A stretch of 47,119 bases of DNA from UBA10364 sp905182675 (GCA_963933975.1 CAWVWE010000014.1:1-47119), one strand, 5' to 3'; counted from the first letter of the stretch, positions 9,744 to 18,375 are shown. Notes: a model not told the origin generated them from the letters alone. A program made the numbers and translations.

Positions 9744-10842
9744 TTCCATAGAGGAAGCATTATTAGATATTGCAGCAGGTAAAGTAGTCATTGTGGTGGA
9801 TGATGAAGACCGTGAGAATGAAGGTGACTTTGTTGCCGCAGCAGAGCTTGTATCTCCTGAAATGATCAATTTCATGGCGAAGGAAGGTCGCGGCTTGATA
9901 TGTACACCTATTCTTTCTAATCGAGCTGAAGAGCTTGAACTCCCTCCTATGGTACAGGACAATACCGATGCCAATAAAACCGCATTTACAGTGAGTATTG
10001 ATCGTATAGGGGAAGGATGCACTACAGGTATCTCAGCATATGACCGATACATGACAGTAAAAGCTTTAGTTGATCAAGACATTCGACCTGCTCAACTTGC
10101 AAGACCAGGACACATCTTTCCGCTAATCGCGAAGGATGGTGGTGTATTGCGACGCGTTGGTCATACGGAAGCGGCTGTAGACCTCGCAAGATTATCAGGG
10201 TTGAAACCTGCAGGCGTGATTGTGGAAATAATGAATGAAGACGGTACTATGGCACGTCTACCTGAGCTTTTAAAAATTGCCAAAAAGCACGAACTCAAAA
10301 TAATTTCAATTGAAGATTTGGTCGCATTTAGAATGGCCAAGGAAAGCTTAATTGAACTGGCAGAAAAGGTTGAAATCTCAACACCATACGGTGTTTTTAA
10401 TCTCCACGCTTTTGAGCAAAAAACGAATGACCAAGTGCATATAGCACTTACGAAAGGTGATTGGGAGATAAATGACATTGTACCTGTTAGAATTCATAGT
10501 GCAGGTGTTGCTAATGATATTTTCCACCTGCTTACCAGCAATGAAAACTCCAAACTACAACGGGCACTAAAAACTATAGACCAGAGAGGTTTTGGCGCAG
10601 TCATTTATATGAATCAAGAGCTAAACGAAGCTAATTTAATGCGGAGAATTAGGAGTTTCAAAAAGACCTCTAAAACTGAAGCACCTGCCTTTAGCAAAGA
10701 CGGTCGGGATTTCGGAATTGGTGCCCAGATAATACATGAATTGGGCATTCGTCGTATTGATTTAATCACAAATAACCCTATTAAAAGAATTGGTGTTAGC
10801 GGTTATGGTCTTGAAATCACCAAGAATTCCGAGCTACTTTGA
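9733..10842 (+). CDS. ribB: 3,4-dihydroxy-2-butanone 4-phosphate synthase with a degenerate RibA domain
   Basis: The N-terminal ~205 residues are an intact DHBP synthase, which turns ribulose 5-phosphate into the four-carbon riboflavin precursor. Visible are the acidic loop DDEDRENEGDF, CTTGISAYDR and RPGHIFPL followed by GGVLRRVGHTEAA. The C-terminal part (about 212-369) aligns with GTP cyclohydrolase II, but the zinc-site segment PVRIHSAGVANDIFHLL (from residue 251) lacks all three expected cysteines, and the QEGRGIGL catalytic segment is absent. The ending NNPIKRIGVSGYGLEI is still recognisable. GTP cyclohydrolase activity is therefore unlikely. The ATG at 9733 was preferred over one at 9703, which lies deep inside the upstream gene. 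Confidence 0.92.
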   Translation: MSLNSIEEALLDIAAGKVVIVVDDEDRENEGDFVAAAELVSPEMINFMAKEGRGLICTPILSNRAEELELPPMVQDNTDANKTAFTVSIDRIGEGCTTGISAYDRYMTVKALVDQDIRPAQLARPGHIFPLIAKDGGVLRRVGHTEAAVDLARLSGLKPAGVIVEIMNEDGTMARLPELLKIAKKHELKIISIEDLVAFRMAKESLIELAEKVEISTPYGVFNLHAFEQKTNDQVHIALTKGDWEINDIVPVRIHSAGVANDIFHLLTSNENSKLQRALKTIDQRGFGAVIYMNQELNEANLMRRIRSFKKTSKTEAPAFSKDGRDFGIGAQIIHELGIRRIDLITNNPIKRIGVSGYGLEITKNSELL

Positions 10843-11684
10843 GCAGAGATAACGCCATATCTCTAGCATTTCGCTTCTATCGCAGGCATACAGCACTGCC
10901 TAATTTTTGGTATGTGTTGTTTATTGTTGGCACCTCCGGACTGTTAGAGACGTTACCCATACTATTGTCTTTGCCTCTCATTAAATCTATTTATGAAGGA
11001 AGTGAATTTATTGCCATTCAGAATATCAAACTGCCTTTAATCACGTACACCATGATTTTAGGTGTTGTTTTGATCATCAGATTTGCATTAGGTTATTACA
11101 GCCAATTCTTAAATGCATCCATTCGAATTACCTTACTCTCAGACTTTAGAGCGCACAAAAGTGCAAGTGAACGTCAAAATCAAAAATTAGATTTCGGGAA
11201 ATCCGTTCAAGGTTTAAATTTTCTTTTTATTGGATGGTCTCAAGTTTTTCCAGGCATTATTTACGCTGCAATAGGCACGATATTATCCCCAGTTTTTGGT
11301 GGAATCACCCTACTTATAGTCATGTTGTGGTCAGTATGCTTAAAAATGGTCAAATCCAAACAGGATTCATGGTCCAATAAGGTGCATTCATCTCAAACAG
11401 CACTTGAAGAAGGTGATTCGAAGGATGTTGATCTTTGGAAAGATTCGAAATTTGGCGCTGCGAAATGGGACAGTGTTAATAAGAATTTACGAGAACTAAT
11501 AGTCATTAGTACGCTAATTACGTCATTGATGATCAGTTATCATCTGAATGTTCTTACAGGGATGGATTCCTTGTTTATCGTTGTGATTTTTTTAAGAGGA
11601 TTACAACAACTATTCACAGGGTACATTATGTCTCAGCAGCTGTCATCACTCAAATCTTTCCTGATCAAAGGTCTTACTATTTAA
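10839..11684 (+). CDS. Orphan ABC-exporter-like transmembrane domain protein
   Basis: A 281-residue polytopic protein with hydrophobic segments near 22-45, 66-88, 125-165 and 220-250. The arrangement resembles the membrane domain of a type IV ABC exporter, including a long charged cytoplasmic stretch after the second and before the last helices. There is no nucleotide-binding domain: the frame ends after the membrane part and no NBD gene follows. The start is a TTG overlapping the ribB stop (TTGA at 10839-10842); no ATG occurs in the first 50 codons, so coupling from ribB is likely. Function is unknown; it may be a half-transporter remnant or may work with an ATPase encoded elsewhere. Confidence 0.6.
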   Translation: MSRDNAISLAFRFYRRHTALPNFWYVLFIVGTSGLLETLPILLSLPLIKSIYEGSEFIAIQNIKLPLITYTMILGVVLIIRFALGYYSQFLNASIRITLLSDFRAHKSASERQNQKLDFGKSVQGLNFLFIGWSQVFPGIIYAAIGTILSPVFGGITLLIVMLWSVCLKMVKSKQDSWSNKVHSSQTALEEGDSKDVDLWKDSKFGAAKWDSVNKNLRELIVISTLITSLMISYHLNVLTGMDSLFIVVIFLRGLQQLFTGYIMSQQLSSLKSFLIKGLTI

Positions 11685-11706
11685 CTAGTTGTTATTAAAA
11701 AGTCAG

Positions 11707-11714
11707 TAACTTTG
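11707..11714 (+). promoter_or_regulatory. Candidate -7 promoter element for the lipoprotein gene
   Basis: TAACTTTG exactly fits TAnnTTTG and lies 23 bases before the lipoprotein ATG, separating this pair from the ftsK-ribB chain. No clear -33 element. Confidence 0.5.
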
Positions 11715-11737
11715 TAACTTAATATTACTGCTGTATA

Positions 11738-13789
11738 ATGAATAAGTTATTTCTCATTTCCATCATTGGTCTGTTTGCCATGGGCTGTCAAAAGGACACT
11801 GTCGCTATTGATAACGTTGACATCATAGCAATGCCCGTCATAGCTCTTCCACTTGGTGAGATCAACCTGACCTTGGACCATCTTCTAGTTCCTGATGATA
11901 GTTTGATTTTTGAAGACAACATGGACTACAAGCTAGTTGTAGTTCAGGACAGTGTTTTTGGCTTCAATGTGAATGACTTAATAACGCTTCCAACACAAAG
12001 CCCATCAAATAGCATGATTTCAATGGGGACCATCCCAGTGGCTAATGTGAGTATTAACCAGGATATACCTCTAGGATCAGTGGCCAATGATGCCGGCTTA
12101 ACGACTATTAGCGCCGCACATGGCTCAAATGCTCCTTTCCCTTCGCTGAATGAGACTAATATTGGTACGTATGGAGGAAGTGGATTTGGATCGTTTTCCA
12201 GTGCTTCCTTTTCAAATGGTAGCATGACTATTTCTTTAACGAATGATTGGCCGGTGGCGGTTAGTTTGGGAATTGACCTGGTGAATTCATCTACAGGTTC
12301 AACCATTGCTTCTTATACTTTGAACAACGCATCTGCGAATGGCGGAACAGCTTCTGATACGGAGAGTTTGATTAACAAGACACTTCCCAGCACTGTTGGC
12401 TTTAAAATAACCTCGTTGACCTCTCCTGGATCTGGAACCACATTTGTGGGAATTGATACTACAGATGCTCTTACGCTAGACATATCTTCAGCGGATTTGG
12501 AAGTTTATAACGCTGTTACTGAAATCGCAACACAAGACATTTCAAACGACACCCAGTATATTGATCTTAGCACTGGTGGTAGTGAAGAACTCAGAGAGCT
12601 TCTATTCAGTACTGCGAGCTTCGATTATGAATTTACCTCTACCCTAGCAGAAAATTTAGAATTAACACTAGGTTTTCCTGGCTCTTCTCAAAACGGAACG
12701 GAAGTGGACACCACCATAACGATCGCTGCTGGTGCAACAACTATTGGATCTATCAACTTAGATAATGCCATTTTAGACCTCACTACAGATCCAGCGCAGG
12801 GCCATAGTAAATTGCCTATTTCCGTGACTGCTACCTTAATAAGTTCTGGTGCACAGGTTAGTATCGACAGCTCGGACGCTTTGGACATGACATTTGAAAT
12901 GACCAATCTTCAATTTGGGCATATTCTCGGCTATTTTGGCACACAGCAGATCGTAATTGACCCGGGTAGCGTACCATTAGCCGTTGAGTTTTTGAACGAT
13001 TTAAATGGCCAAATATCTTTCTCAGAACCATCGATCAGCATGGACATCACAAATTCTATTGGACTACCCATAGAGTTAGCCTTAGACTTCAGCTCGTATA
13101 GTAATGGAACAGGTTTCGCACTAAATGGTCCTGATTATGTACTTCCTTACCCTACCAGTATTGGAAATACAGAGACTGGAACATTAATTTTTGACAATAC
13201 TAATTCTCAAATAGTAGATGTCTTTACCCTACCTAAAGATAGTATAGTTTATGGTGGAGCTGTAAACATCAATCATGACACAGCAAGTTTTGGTACCTCA
13301 AATTTCGTTACCAATTCTTCTTCTATATCTGGTGACTTACTTATGGAGTTGCCATTTATGATTACCGCGAGTGCATTATCATTTGGAGACACGTTAGCTC
13401 AGGATTTAGATCTAACAGGATCAATTCCTACTGAGGTGGAAATTAAAGCGCTCCGGTTATTAATGGAGATCAGTACTACTCTGCCGTTGAATGCAACCAT
13501 TGTACTTCGTTTTTATGATGCTTCTTGGAATGAAATACATAGCGAGTCTATTGATCTACTGCAAAGTGGAATTCCAAATATGAATGGAATTGTGACCGCT
13601 CCCAGCTCAACATCCTTAAGCATCGATGTTTCCGGCACTGATTTAACTCAAGTATTATCCGCTAAGTCAATATTGGCAGAGGTCTTGATGGAAACCTATA
13701 ATGGCGGGACGGAACCCGTTAGACTTCGAACTGATGCTACCATAGGAATTTCTTTGGGAATTCAAGTCGAAGTATCAGCCATCCTTTAA
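11738..13789 (+). CDS. Large beta-rich lipoprotein, probably surface exposed
   Basis: A 683-residue protein whose first 17 residues form a lipoprotein signal with lipobox FAMGC (Cys17). The residues after the cysteine are QKDT; the K plus acidic residue partly resembles the lipoprotein export signals described for Capnocytophaga surface lipoproteins, so surface location is plausible but not proven. The rest is rich in Ser, Thr, Gly and Asn with alternating hydrophobic residues, suggesting beta-sandwich repeats. I recognise no named domain. The outer-membrane barrel gene follows 19 bases downstream, and the two are probably co-expressed and may form one envelope complex. Confidence 0.75.
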   Translation: MNKLFLISIIGLFAMGCQKDTVAIDNVDIIAMPVIALPLGEINLTLDHLLVPDDSLIFEDNMDYKLVVVQDSVFGFNVNDLITLPTQSPSNSMISMGTIPVANVSINQDIPLGSVANDAGLTTISAAHGSNAPFPSLNETNIGTYGGSGFGSFSSASFSNGSMTISLTNDWPVAVSLGIDLVNSSTGSTIASYTLNNASANGGTASDTESLINKTLPSTVGFKITSLTSPGSGTTFVGIDTTDALTLDISSADLEVYNAVTEIATQDISNDTQYIDLSTGGSEELRELLFSTASFDYEFTSTLAENLELTLGFPGSSQNGTEVDTTITIAAGATTIGSINLDNAILDLTTDPAQGHSKLPISVTATLISSGAQVSIDSSDALDMTFEMTNLQFGHILGYFGTQQIVIDPGSVPLAVEFLNDLNGQISFSEPSISMDITNSIGLPIELALDFSSYSNGTGFALNGPDYVLPYPTSIGNTETGTLIFDNTNSQIVDVFTLPKDSIVYGGAVNINHDTASFGTSNFVTNSSSISGDLLMELPFMITASALSFGDTLAQDLDLTGSIPTEVEIKALRLLMEISTTLPLNATIVLRFYDASWNEIHSESIDLLQSGIPNMNGIVTAPSSTSLSIDVSGTDLTQVLSAKSILAEVLMETYNGGTEPVRLRTDATIGISLGIQVEVSAIL

Positions 13790-13808
13790 CACACTTTGAG
13801 ATAACGCT

Positions 13809-15341
13809 ATGAAAAAATATATTATACTATTCGCATTATTTTCAATAACGCAGCTGGGTGCACAAAACATTTCGACCTATGGTCTTTTAGGTAACGCAGG
13901 CAATCTTATTCAAAATCCTGGAGCTGATCCGTTAACTAAATTTCAACTAAGTTTTGGAGGACAGGGAACTTTTGGGATCAACGCAACTGCGGGCGAGCTC
14001 TTTTCTTCTAGTGATGTTCTTGGGAATATATTAGCAGCAAATACTGATGACTTCTCTCTAAACGGTTTGGTTGGCTTGAATCTACCTCATGTAGGTTTCA
14101 AAATTCATGACCACTACTTTTTCGGTGGCGTAGATATTGACGTCGACTTTGGATTAGTCGTAGATAGAGATTTACTGCTCTTCGCCAGAAATGGTATGGC
14201 AGATGCGAACGGAGATTTAGATTTAGACTACGCAGGGGATTTTTCCAATTCCGGGGCTAGATTAAGTGTGTCTTCAAGAAGTTATCTTGGATATCAACGA
14301 TCTCTTCTCGATAATAGTCTTAGAATTGGAATCACTTTGAACAGGCATAATTATCTTGCTGGCCTAGACGTTAGTACCAATACGCTAGGATTAAATAGTA
14401 GCTCTAGTACCGGTACGTTTAATCAGGTTAGCGCGCAGTATGATATTGATATTGCCTCAACTAACTTATTCTCCTCAACGAGCAGCATAGACAGCTTAGC
14501 TGATTTAAAAAACCTCAAGGATTATAACACTTTAGGAGATATAACAAGTGGTGAGTCTCAAAATTCTCTGGGGTTTGGAGTCACTTACAAGCCTTTAAAG
14601 GCTCTAGAACTACAACTTAGCATGTCTGGAATTGGAGGCACTTCTTTGTCTTTTGATAGTCAATTAGCTAAGAATATGTCAGGTTCAAGTACCATCAACG
14701 GCTTTAACTATACGAGCGCTCCGGGAGACACTATTTCAAATGAGCTTTCCAATGCTATTGATCAGTTTACTGATGAAGCAACAGGAGGAATCACCACTGC
14801 TTTATCTAACTCCAGCTACACGCAAACTTTTAATATCACGAAGAATACCAATGTAGCCGTTAATTATTATTTCGCGGAACGAAGCTACCTAGGCGTGCAC
14901 TACACGAGTAGATCAAATACCTATTCCGACTATCAATACACGGGTTTAAATTCAATGGTTTGGGTAGGAAAATACCTTCAGTTAAAGGGTGGTTATTATT
15001 GGTCCATGAGTGAAGTCAATACTGATTTTGTTAATGTCGCTATTCAATTCAGAGTAACTCCTCTTCTTCAGGTCTATCTTGGAACTAATACAATTAGTGA
15101 TATCGCAACTGCTGTGAGTGGTACTAGATCAAATGGAAATCTCACTCTCGCCTCCGATACTAAAGGGGTGAATTTCAGTGCAGGAGTCAGCTTTACTTCA
15201 TTCGACAAAAGATTTAAATTGGAGAAAGAAGCCCGCAAATTAATAAAAGCCGCGTCAAAAGCGACCCAAGCAACATCACTTTCTCCTGCGGATCAACAAA
15301 AAGTAGATCGTGCTGCTGAAAATAGTTCTACCAAAAAGTAA
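13809..15341 (+). CDS. Outer-membrane beta-barrel protein, DUF5723-like
   Basis: A 510-residue protein with a signal peptide (MKKYIILFALFSITQLGAQ) followed by STYGLLGNAGNLIQNPGAD, the kind of N-terminus seen in the DUF5723 family of Bacteroidota. Many alternating hydrophobic strands (for example residues 390-460) suggest an outer-membrane barrel. The last ~40 residues are charged and alanine-rich and lack the usual aromatic end, so they probably form a periplasmic tail. It follows the lipoprotein gene by 19 bases. No substrate or biochemical role can be read from it. Confidence 0.75.
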   Translation: MKKYIILFALFSITQLGAQNISTYGLLGNAGNLIQNPGADPLTKFQLSFGGQGTFGINATAGELFSSSDVLGNILAANTDDFSLNGLVGLNLPHVGFKIHDHYFFGGVDIDVDFGLVVDRDLLLFARNGMADANGDLDLDYAGDFSNSGARLSVSSRSYLGYQRSLLDNSLRIGITLNRHNYLAGLDVSTNTLGLNSSSSTGTFNQVSAQYDIDIASTNLFSSTSSIDSLADLKNLKDYNTLGDITSGESQNSLGFGVTYKPLKALELQLSMSGIGGTSLSFDSQLAKNMSGSSTINGFNYTSAPGDTISNELSNAIDQFTDEATGGITTALSNSSYTQTFNITKNTNVAVNYYFAERSYLGVHYTSRSNTYSDYQYTGLNSMVWVGKYLQLKGGYYWSMSEVNTDFVNVAIQFRVTPLLQVYLGTNTISDIATAVSGTRSNGNLTLASDTKGVNFSAGVSFTSFDKRFKLEKEARKLIKAASKATQATSLSPADQQKVDRAAENSSTKK

Positions 15342-15368
15342 GTTGCTTGTCAATCGACTATCAAACTG

Positions 15369-15397
15369 AAAGACCTGACAGAGATGTTAGGTCTTTT
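15369..15397. terminator. Bidirectional terminator between the barrel and DUF58 genes
   Basis: Stem AAAGACCTGAC / GTTAGGTCTTT (one G-U pair) with loop AGAGAT, flanked by A and T runs, so it can work for both converging operons. It ends just at the DUF58 stop codon. Confidence 0.8.
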
Positions 15398-16249
15398 TCA
15401 TGAAAGCAACTTATAGAAACTTACCATGACCTCGTCATCAGTATTTAGAGATAAGCTCTTTACTCCCACTTTACCCAGTTCGTTTTTGAAAAACTCAAGC
15501 TGCGCAGCGACATAAGTAGAGAGATTCTGATTCAACGAGACATCAATAAAGGTTTTTACCTCTGTTTCCTTATCCTTGACCAAAGATCCTGCGTAAGCAC
15601 CAGGAATCAATTCAAAAGATTCGCTGTATAAAATGCCTACGGTAACGTCATGACCAAAGTGTTTTAGAAGTCCCAAAGCATTAATGATTGCTGAAGAATT
15701 TTCATGGAAAACATCAGTAAATAGGATCACCTGGCTTTTCTTTGGTATGGTTTCTAGCATCTTTATAAGCTCTTCTGCCAGCAAACCATTCTCTGCTTTT
15801 CTTTCTTCTTTCCCATTAATATGAAAAAGAAGTTGCTCTATGGAGTCATGTGTGGATTTTGCTTGAAAAAAATGAGCGCTTTTATCCCTAAGCTCTAATA
15901 AACCAATTGCGTCACGTTGCTTTTGCAACAGTGTTGCGCTCAGGGTAATCAATTGCACAGCTCTAGTCCATTTTAACGAGTCCTTAGGGGTAAACATACT
16001 AGCGCTAGAGTCAAGCACAAAATAGGCACGAAGATTACTCTCAGCTTCAAACTGTTTGGTTAGAAATTTATCCTGTCTTGCGACCACTGACCAATCAATA
16101 TACTTTGGAGAGTCTCCTGGAACATATGCCCTATGCTGCGCAAAATCCAAGCTAAAGCCGAAATCAGGACTCTTATGATTACCCGTCATGAATCCACGTA
16201 CTTTTTCCCTCGCCCACCAGGTAAGCCCACGAATATCCTCGTTGTTCAT
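15398..16249 (-). CDS. DUF58 domain protein (vWA-like fold)
   Basis: A 283-residue DUF58 protein. The family signature YVPGDSPKYIDW is at 42-53, and a metal-site-like DSSAS at 80-84 keeps the DxSxS spacing of von Willebrand A domains. In many bacteria such genes sit beside a MoxR ATPase and Bat proteins in aerotolerance or envelope-stress operons, but none of these is adjacent here. Instead the gene follows two small helical proteins by 3 bases. No signal peptide or membrane segment is seen, so it is probably cytoplasmic. Exact role unknown. Confidence 0.9.
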   Translation of the reverse strand: MNNEDIRGLTWWAREKVRGFMTGNHKSPDFGFSLDFAQHRAYVPGDSPKYIDWSVVARQDKFLTKQFEAESNLRAYFVLDSSASMFTPKDSLKWTRAVQLITLSATLLQKQRDAIGLLELRDKSAHFFQAKSTHDSIEQLLFHINGKEERKAENGLLAEELIKMLETIPKKSQVILFTDVFHENSSAIINALGLLKHFGHDVTVGILYSESFELIPGAYAGSLVKDKETEVKTFIDVSLNQNLSTYVAAQLEFFKNELGKVGVKSLSLNTDDEVMVSFYKLLS

Positions 16250-16252
16250 AGA

Positions 16253-16696
16253 TTAGTCATTTGACACTTTTTGTCGTGCCCAATTCGAAAGTGTAATATA
16301 ATCCAAAGGAACTTCGGTTTTAAATAGCTCCAGCATTAAAATCAGTTTCATTTTCAGGAGTTCAACTCGTTTAAATACTTCAGACGGTATTCCTCCACGT
16401 AACATATGAGCACTGTTTGCTATTCGCATATGCTCTAACAACTGGATTGATTCACCTATTGCCTTCTTATAATAGTCTTCGAAAGTATGCTCATACCGAG
16501 CAGAGACTCCCTGGTCGAGACAGTTACAAATATTGATGATATCATCCTTTATTTTAAACGCAAGGTTAAAAGTGCCATTGCTATGATATCCTCTGGTTAA
16601 TTGTTGAAGCGTTCTATTGATTGCCATGGCTTCCTGGTATATAGGCTGAGAAATTGAAGTATTCATTTTTACAGTGTTCAAGGTTATATTAATCAT
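16253..16696 (-). CDS. Small helical protein, four-helix-bundle-like
   Basis: A 147-residue, almost entirely helical protein of unknown function. Its layout resembles the four-helix-bundle family that includes 23S rRNA intervening-sequence proteins and DGR accessory protein Avd: an amphipathic first helix, then FKIKDDIINICNCLDQGVSA, then YYKKAIGESIQLLEHMRIA, then a last helix near 108-128. The resemblance is by pattern only; no reverse transcriptase or rRNA gene is nearby. An alternative ATG exists at codon 11 (16666). It lies 4 bases after the preceding gene and 3 bases before the DUF58 gene, so all three probably share one transcript. Confidence 0.6.
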   Translation of the reverse strand: MINITLNTVKMNTSISQPIYQEAMAINRTLQQLTRGYHSNGTFNLAFKIKDDIINICNCLDQGVSARYEHTFEDYYKKAIGESIQLLEHMRIANSAHMLRGGIPSEVFKRVELLKMKLILMLELFKTEVPLDYITLSNWARQKVSND

Positions 16697-16700
16697 TGCT

Positions 16701-17156
16701 TTAATTTAAATTATTGTCTTTATCCTTATCTAATCCATACTTACAATCATTTTTCTGATTAACAAATCGACAACTTTGATCAGATGAATAGAAGGTCAGC
16801 ATATGTAAGTGATTTCTTTTTTTAGCAGAAACATATTGTATATCAAAGAACAATTCCTCTGAAAAAATGACGATCGGATCTATTCCTGGGTAGATATTTA
16901 GAGCTGGCGAAAGTTGCTCGACTAGTGCTGAAAATCGAGCGATTTGAAGTGCCAATTGTTCATATGCGCTTATTTGGTCTAATAACTTCCAATGTTCATC
17001 ATAAGAGGTCAATATTCTAGCAATATTTTCATGACAGCTTATGATGGACGTTGATATCTGAGTATCCAATTCTAAGGATAGCTTTGACACGGAATGCGTA
17101 AACATTTGTAAACGGAACACCCGTTTACTGTGAATAAGATTATTTGATGCATACAT
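16701..17156 (-). CDS. Small hypothetical protein upstream of DUF58
   Basis: A protein of about 151 residues that I do not recognise. The first two thirds look helical (for example FTHSVSKLSLELD and YEQLALQIARFSALVEQL); the last third contains FSEELFFDIQYVSAKKRNHLHML and an Asp/Lys/Asn-rich tail. The open frame extends back to a TTG at 17183, but the first ATG is at 17156 and I prefer it. Codon use looks like that of its neighbours. It leads a three-gene leftward operon ending in the DUF58 gene; the pairing of two small helical proteins suggests partners, which is inference. Confidence 0.5.
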   Translation of the reverse strand: MYASNNLIHSKRVFRLQMFTHSVSKLSLELDTQISTSIISCHENIARILTSYDEHWKLLDQISAYEQLALQIARFSALVEQLSPALNIYPGIDPIVIFSEELFFDIQYVSAKKRNHLHMLTFYSSDQSCRFVNQKNDCKYGLDKDKDNNLN

Positions 17157-17337
17157 GAGCGGTTTTTTTATGTTTAATAGCAACTGAACCTCAGATACTT
17201 GACGTGAAACTTACACCACGAGAATTCATATTAATTCTTTCATATCCGTAGCGTTTACCCTAAAATACGTCGAGGATAGAATTATATTCTTTAGGGAGGA
17301 AAACTAAAGGTTATCAACAATGACATATCTTTAGGCC

Positions 17338-18321
17338 ATGATAATTACAAAGACACCATTTAGAATTTCATTTGTTGGTGGAGGCAGTGACTTGCCGGCT
17401 TACTACACCCAGCGAAAGGGTGCTGTGCTCAGTACAACCATAGATAAGTACATGTATATCAGCACACATAAATTCTTCGAAAAAGATAAAATTCGCTGTA
17501 AATATTCTCAAACCGAAACGGTAGATCACGTAGACGAATTACAGCATCCTATTCTTAGAACAGTACTGAAAGACTTTGACCTTAACGGTATTGAAGTCAG
17601 TTCTATTGCAGATATTCCGGGTGGAACAGGTATGGGAAGTAGCTCGAGTTTCACCGTAGGTCTCCTACATAACTTAACGGCATATTCTAATCTTGATATT
17701 TCGAAAGAAGGTTTGGGGTCTGGCGCTTGTAGAGTAGAATTGGATCTATTAAAGGAACCTATTGGTAAACAAGATCAGTATGCAGCGGCTTTTGGAGGGC
17801 TTAATTTGATTGAGTTTTTACCGAATGGTAGCGTAAATGTTGAACCAGTTCTCATCTCCGATCAAACAAGAAAAGAACTGAACTCCAACCTTAAACTTTA
17901 TTATATAGGCAATCAACGGAGCGCAAGTGGGATTCTGGCAGAACAGAAGAAGAACACCGCTCAAAAGGAAAAATTGGATACGCTAGGAAAGATGGTCGAC
18001 TTAGTTTATGATCTTAAAGATGCTCTTACTCAGGGTAACCTAGATGATTTTGGAGCAATTCTTAATAAAAATTGGCTGTTGAAACAGAGCTTAGCAACCG
18101 GTATCACAAACCAAAGAATTAATGACTTGTATGCCACCGCATTAGACGCAGGTGCTCTAGGCGGTAAGCTTCTGGGAGCAGGTGGAGGCGGTTTTATGCT
18201 ATTTTATGTCCCTACCCATAAGCAATCGGCTGTAGACAAGGCAATGCAAACGCTTGATGCTGAAAGCTTTGACTTCAATATGGAATCTTTAGGTTCACAA
18301 ATTATACATATTGAAAGTTGA
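17338..18321 (+). CDS. GHMP-family sugar kinase, HddA-like
   Basis: A 327-residue GHMP kinase. The N-terminus TPFRISFVGGGSDLPAYY and the phosphate-binding loop GGTGMGSSSS (95-104) match the group of D-glycero-D-manno-heptose 7-phosphate kinases and related sugar-1-kinases. The C-terminal GGKLLGAGGGGFMLFY motif (about 278-293) is also typical. It probably phosphorylates a heptose or a fucose-like sugar for surface glycan synthesis, but no heptose-pathway gene is adjacent, so the substrate is uncertain. It stands alone between the leftward DUF58 operon and rpsP. Confidence 0.85.
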   Translation: MIITKTPFRISFVGGGSDLPAYYTQRKGAVLSTTIDKYMYISTHKFFEKDKIRCKYSQTETVDHVDELQHPILRTVLKDFDLNGIEVSSIADIPGGTGMGSSSSFTVGLLHNLTAYSNLDISKEGLGSGACRVELDLLKEPIGKQDQYAAAFGGLNLIEFLPNGSVNVEPVLISDQTRKELNSNLKLYYIGNQRSASGILAEQKKNTAQKEKLDTLGKMVDLVYDLKDALTQGNLDDFGAILNKNWLLKQSLATGITNQRINDLYATALDAGALGGKLLGAGGGGFMLFYVPTHKQSAVDKAMQTLDAESFDFNMESLGSQIIHIES

Positions 18322-18355
18322 TTCTGTTTCTACTCTCCAAGAAAGATATATTCAT

Positions 18356-18363
18356 TACTTTTG
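18356..18363 (+). promoter_or_regulatory. Candidate -7 promoter element of the rpsP operon
   Basis: TACTTTTG exactly fits TAnnTTTG. Transcription would start near 18370, making a leader of about 47 bases before rpsP. Confidence 0.5.
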
Positions 18364-18375
18364 CAGCTTAATTTT

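Noticed and set aside
16253..16696. Avd-like protein as part of a diversity-generating retroelement
   Set aside because: No reverse transcriptase, template repeat or variable repeat is present in the surrounding sequence.
17195..17212. GACGTGAAAC near 17200 as a parS half site
   Set aside because: One half resembles the consensus, but the other half does not pair; about 12 of 16 positions match by eye, which is not convincing for AT-rich DNA.
17184..17337. Gap upstream of the GHMP kinase searched for tRNA, leader or promoter
   Set aside because: No cloverleaf; only near matches to TAnnTTTG (for example TATCTTTA at 17327, too close to the ATG), so nothing was called.
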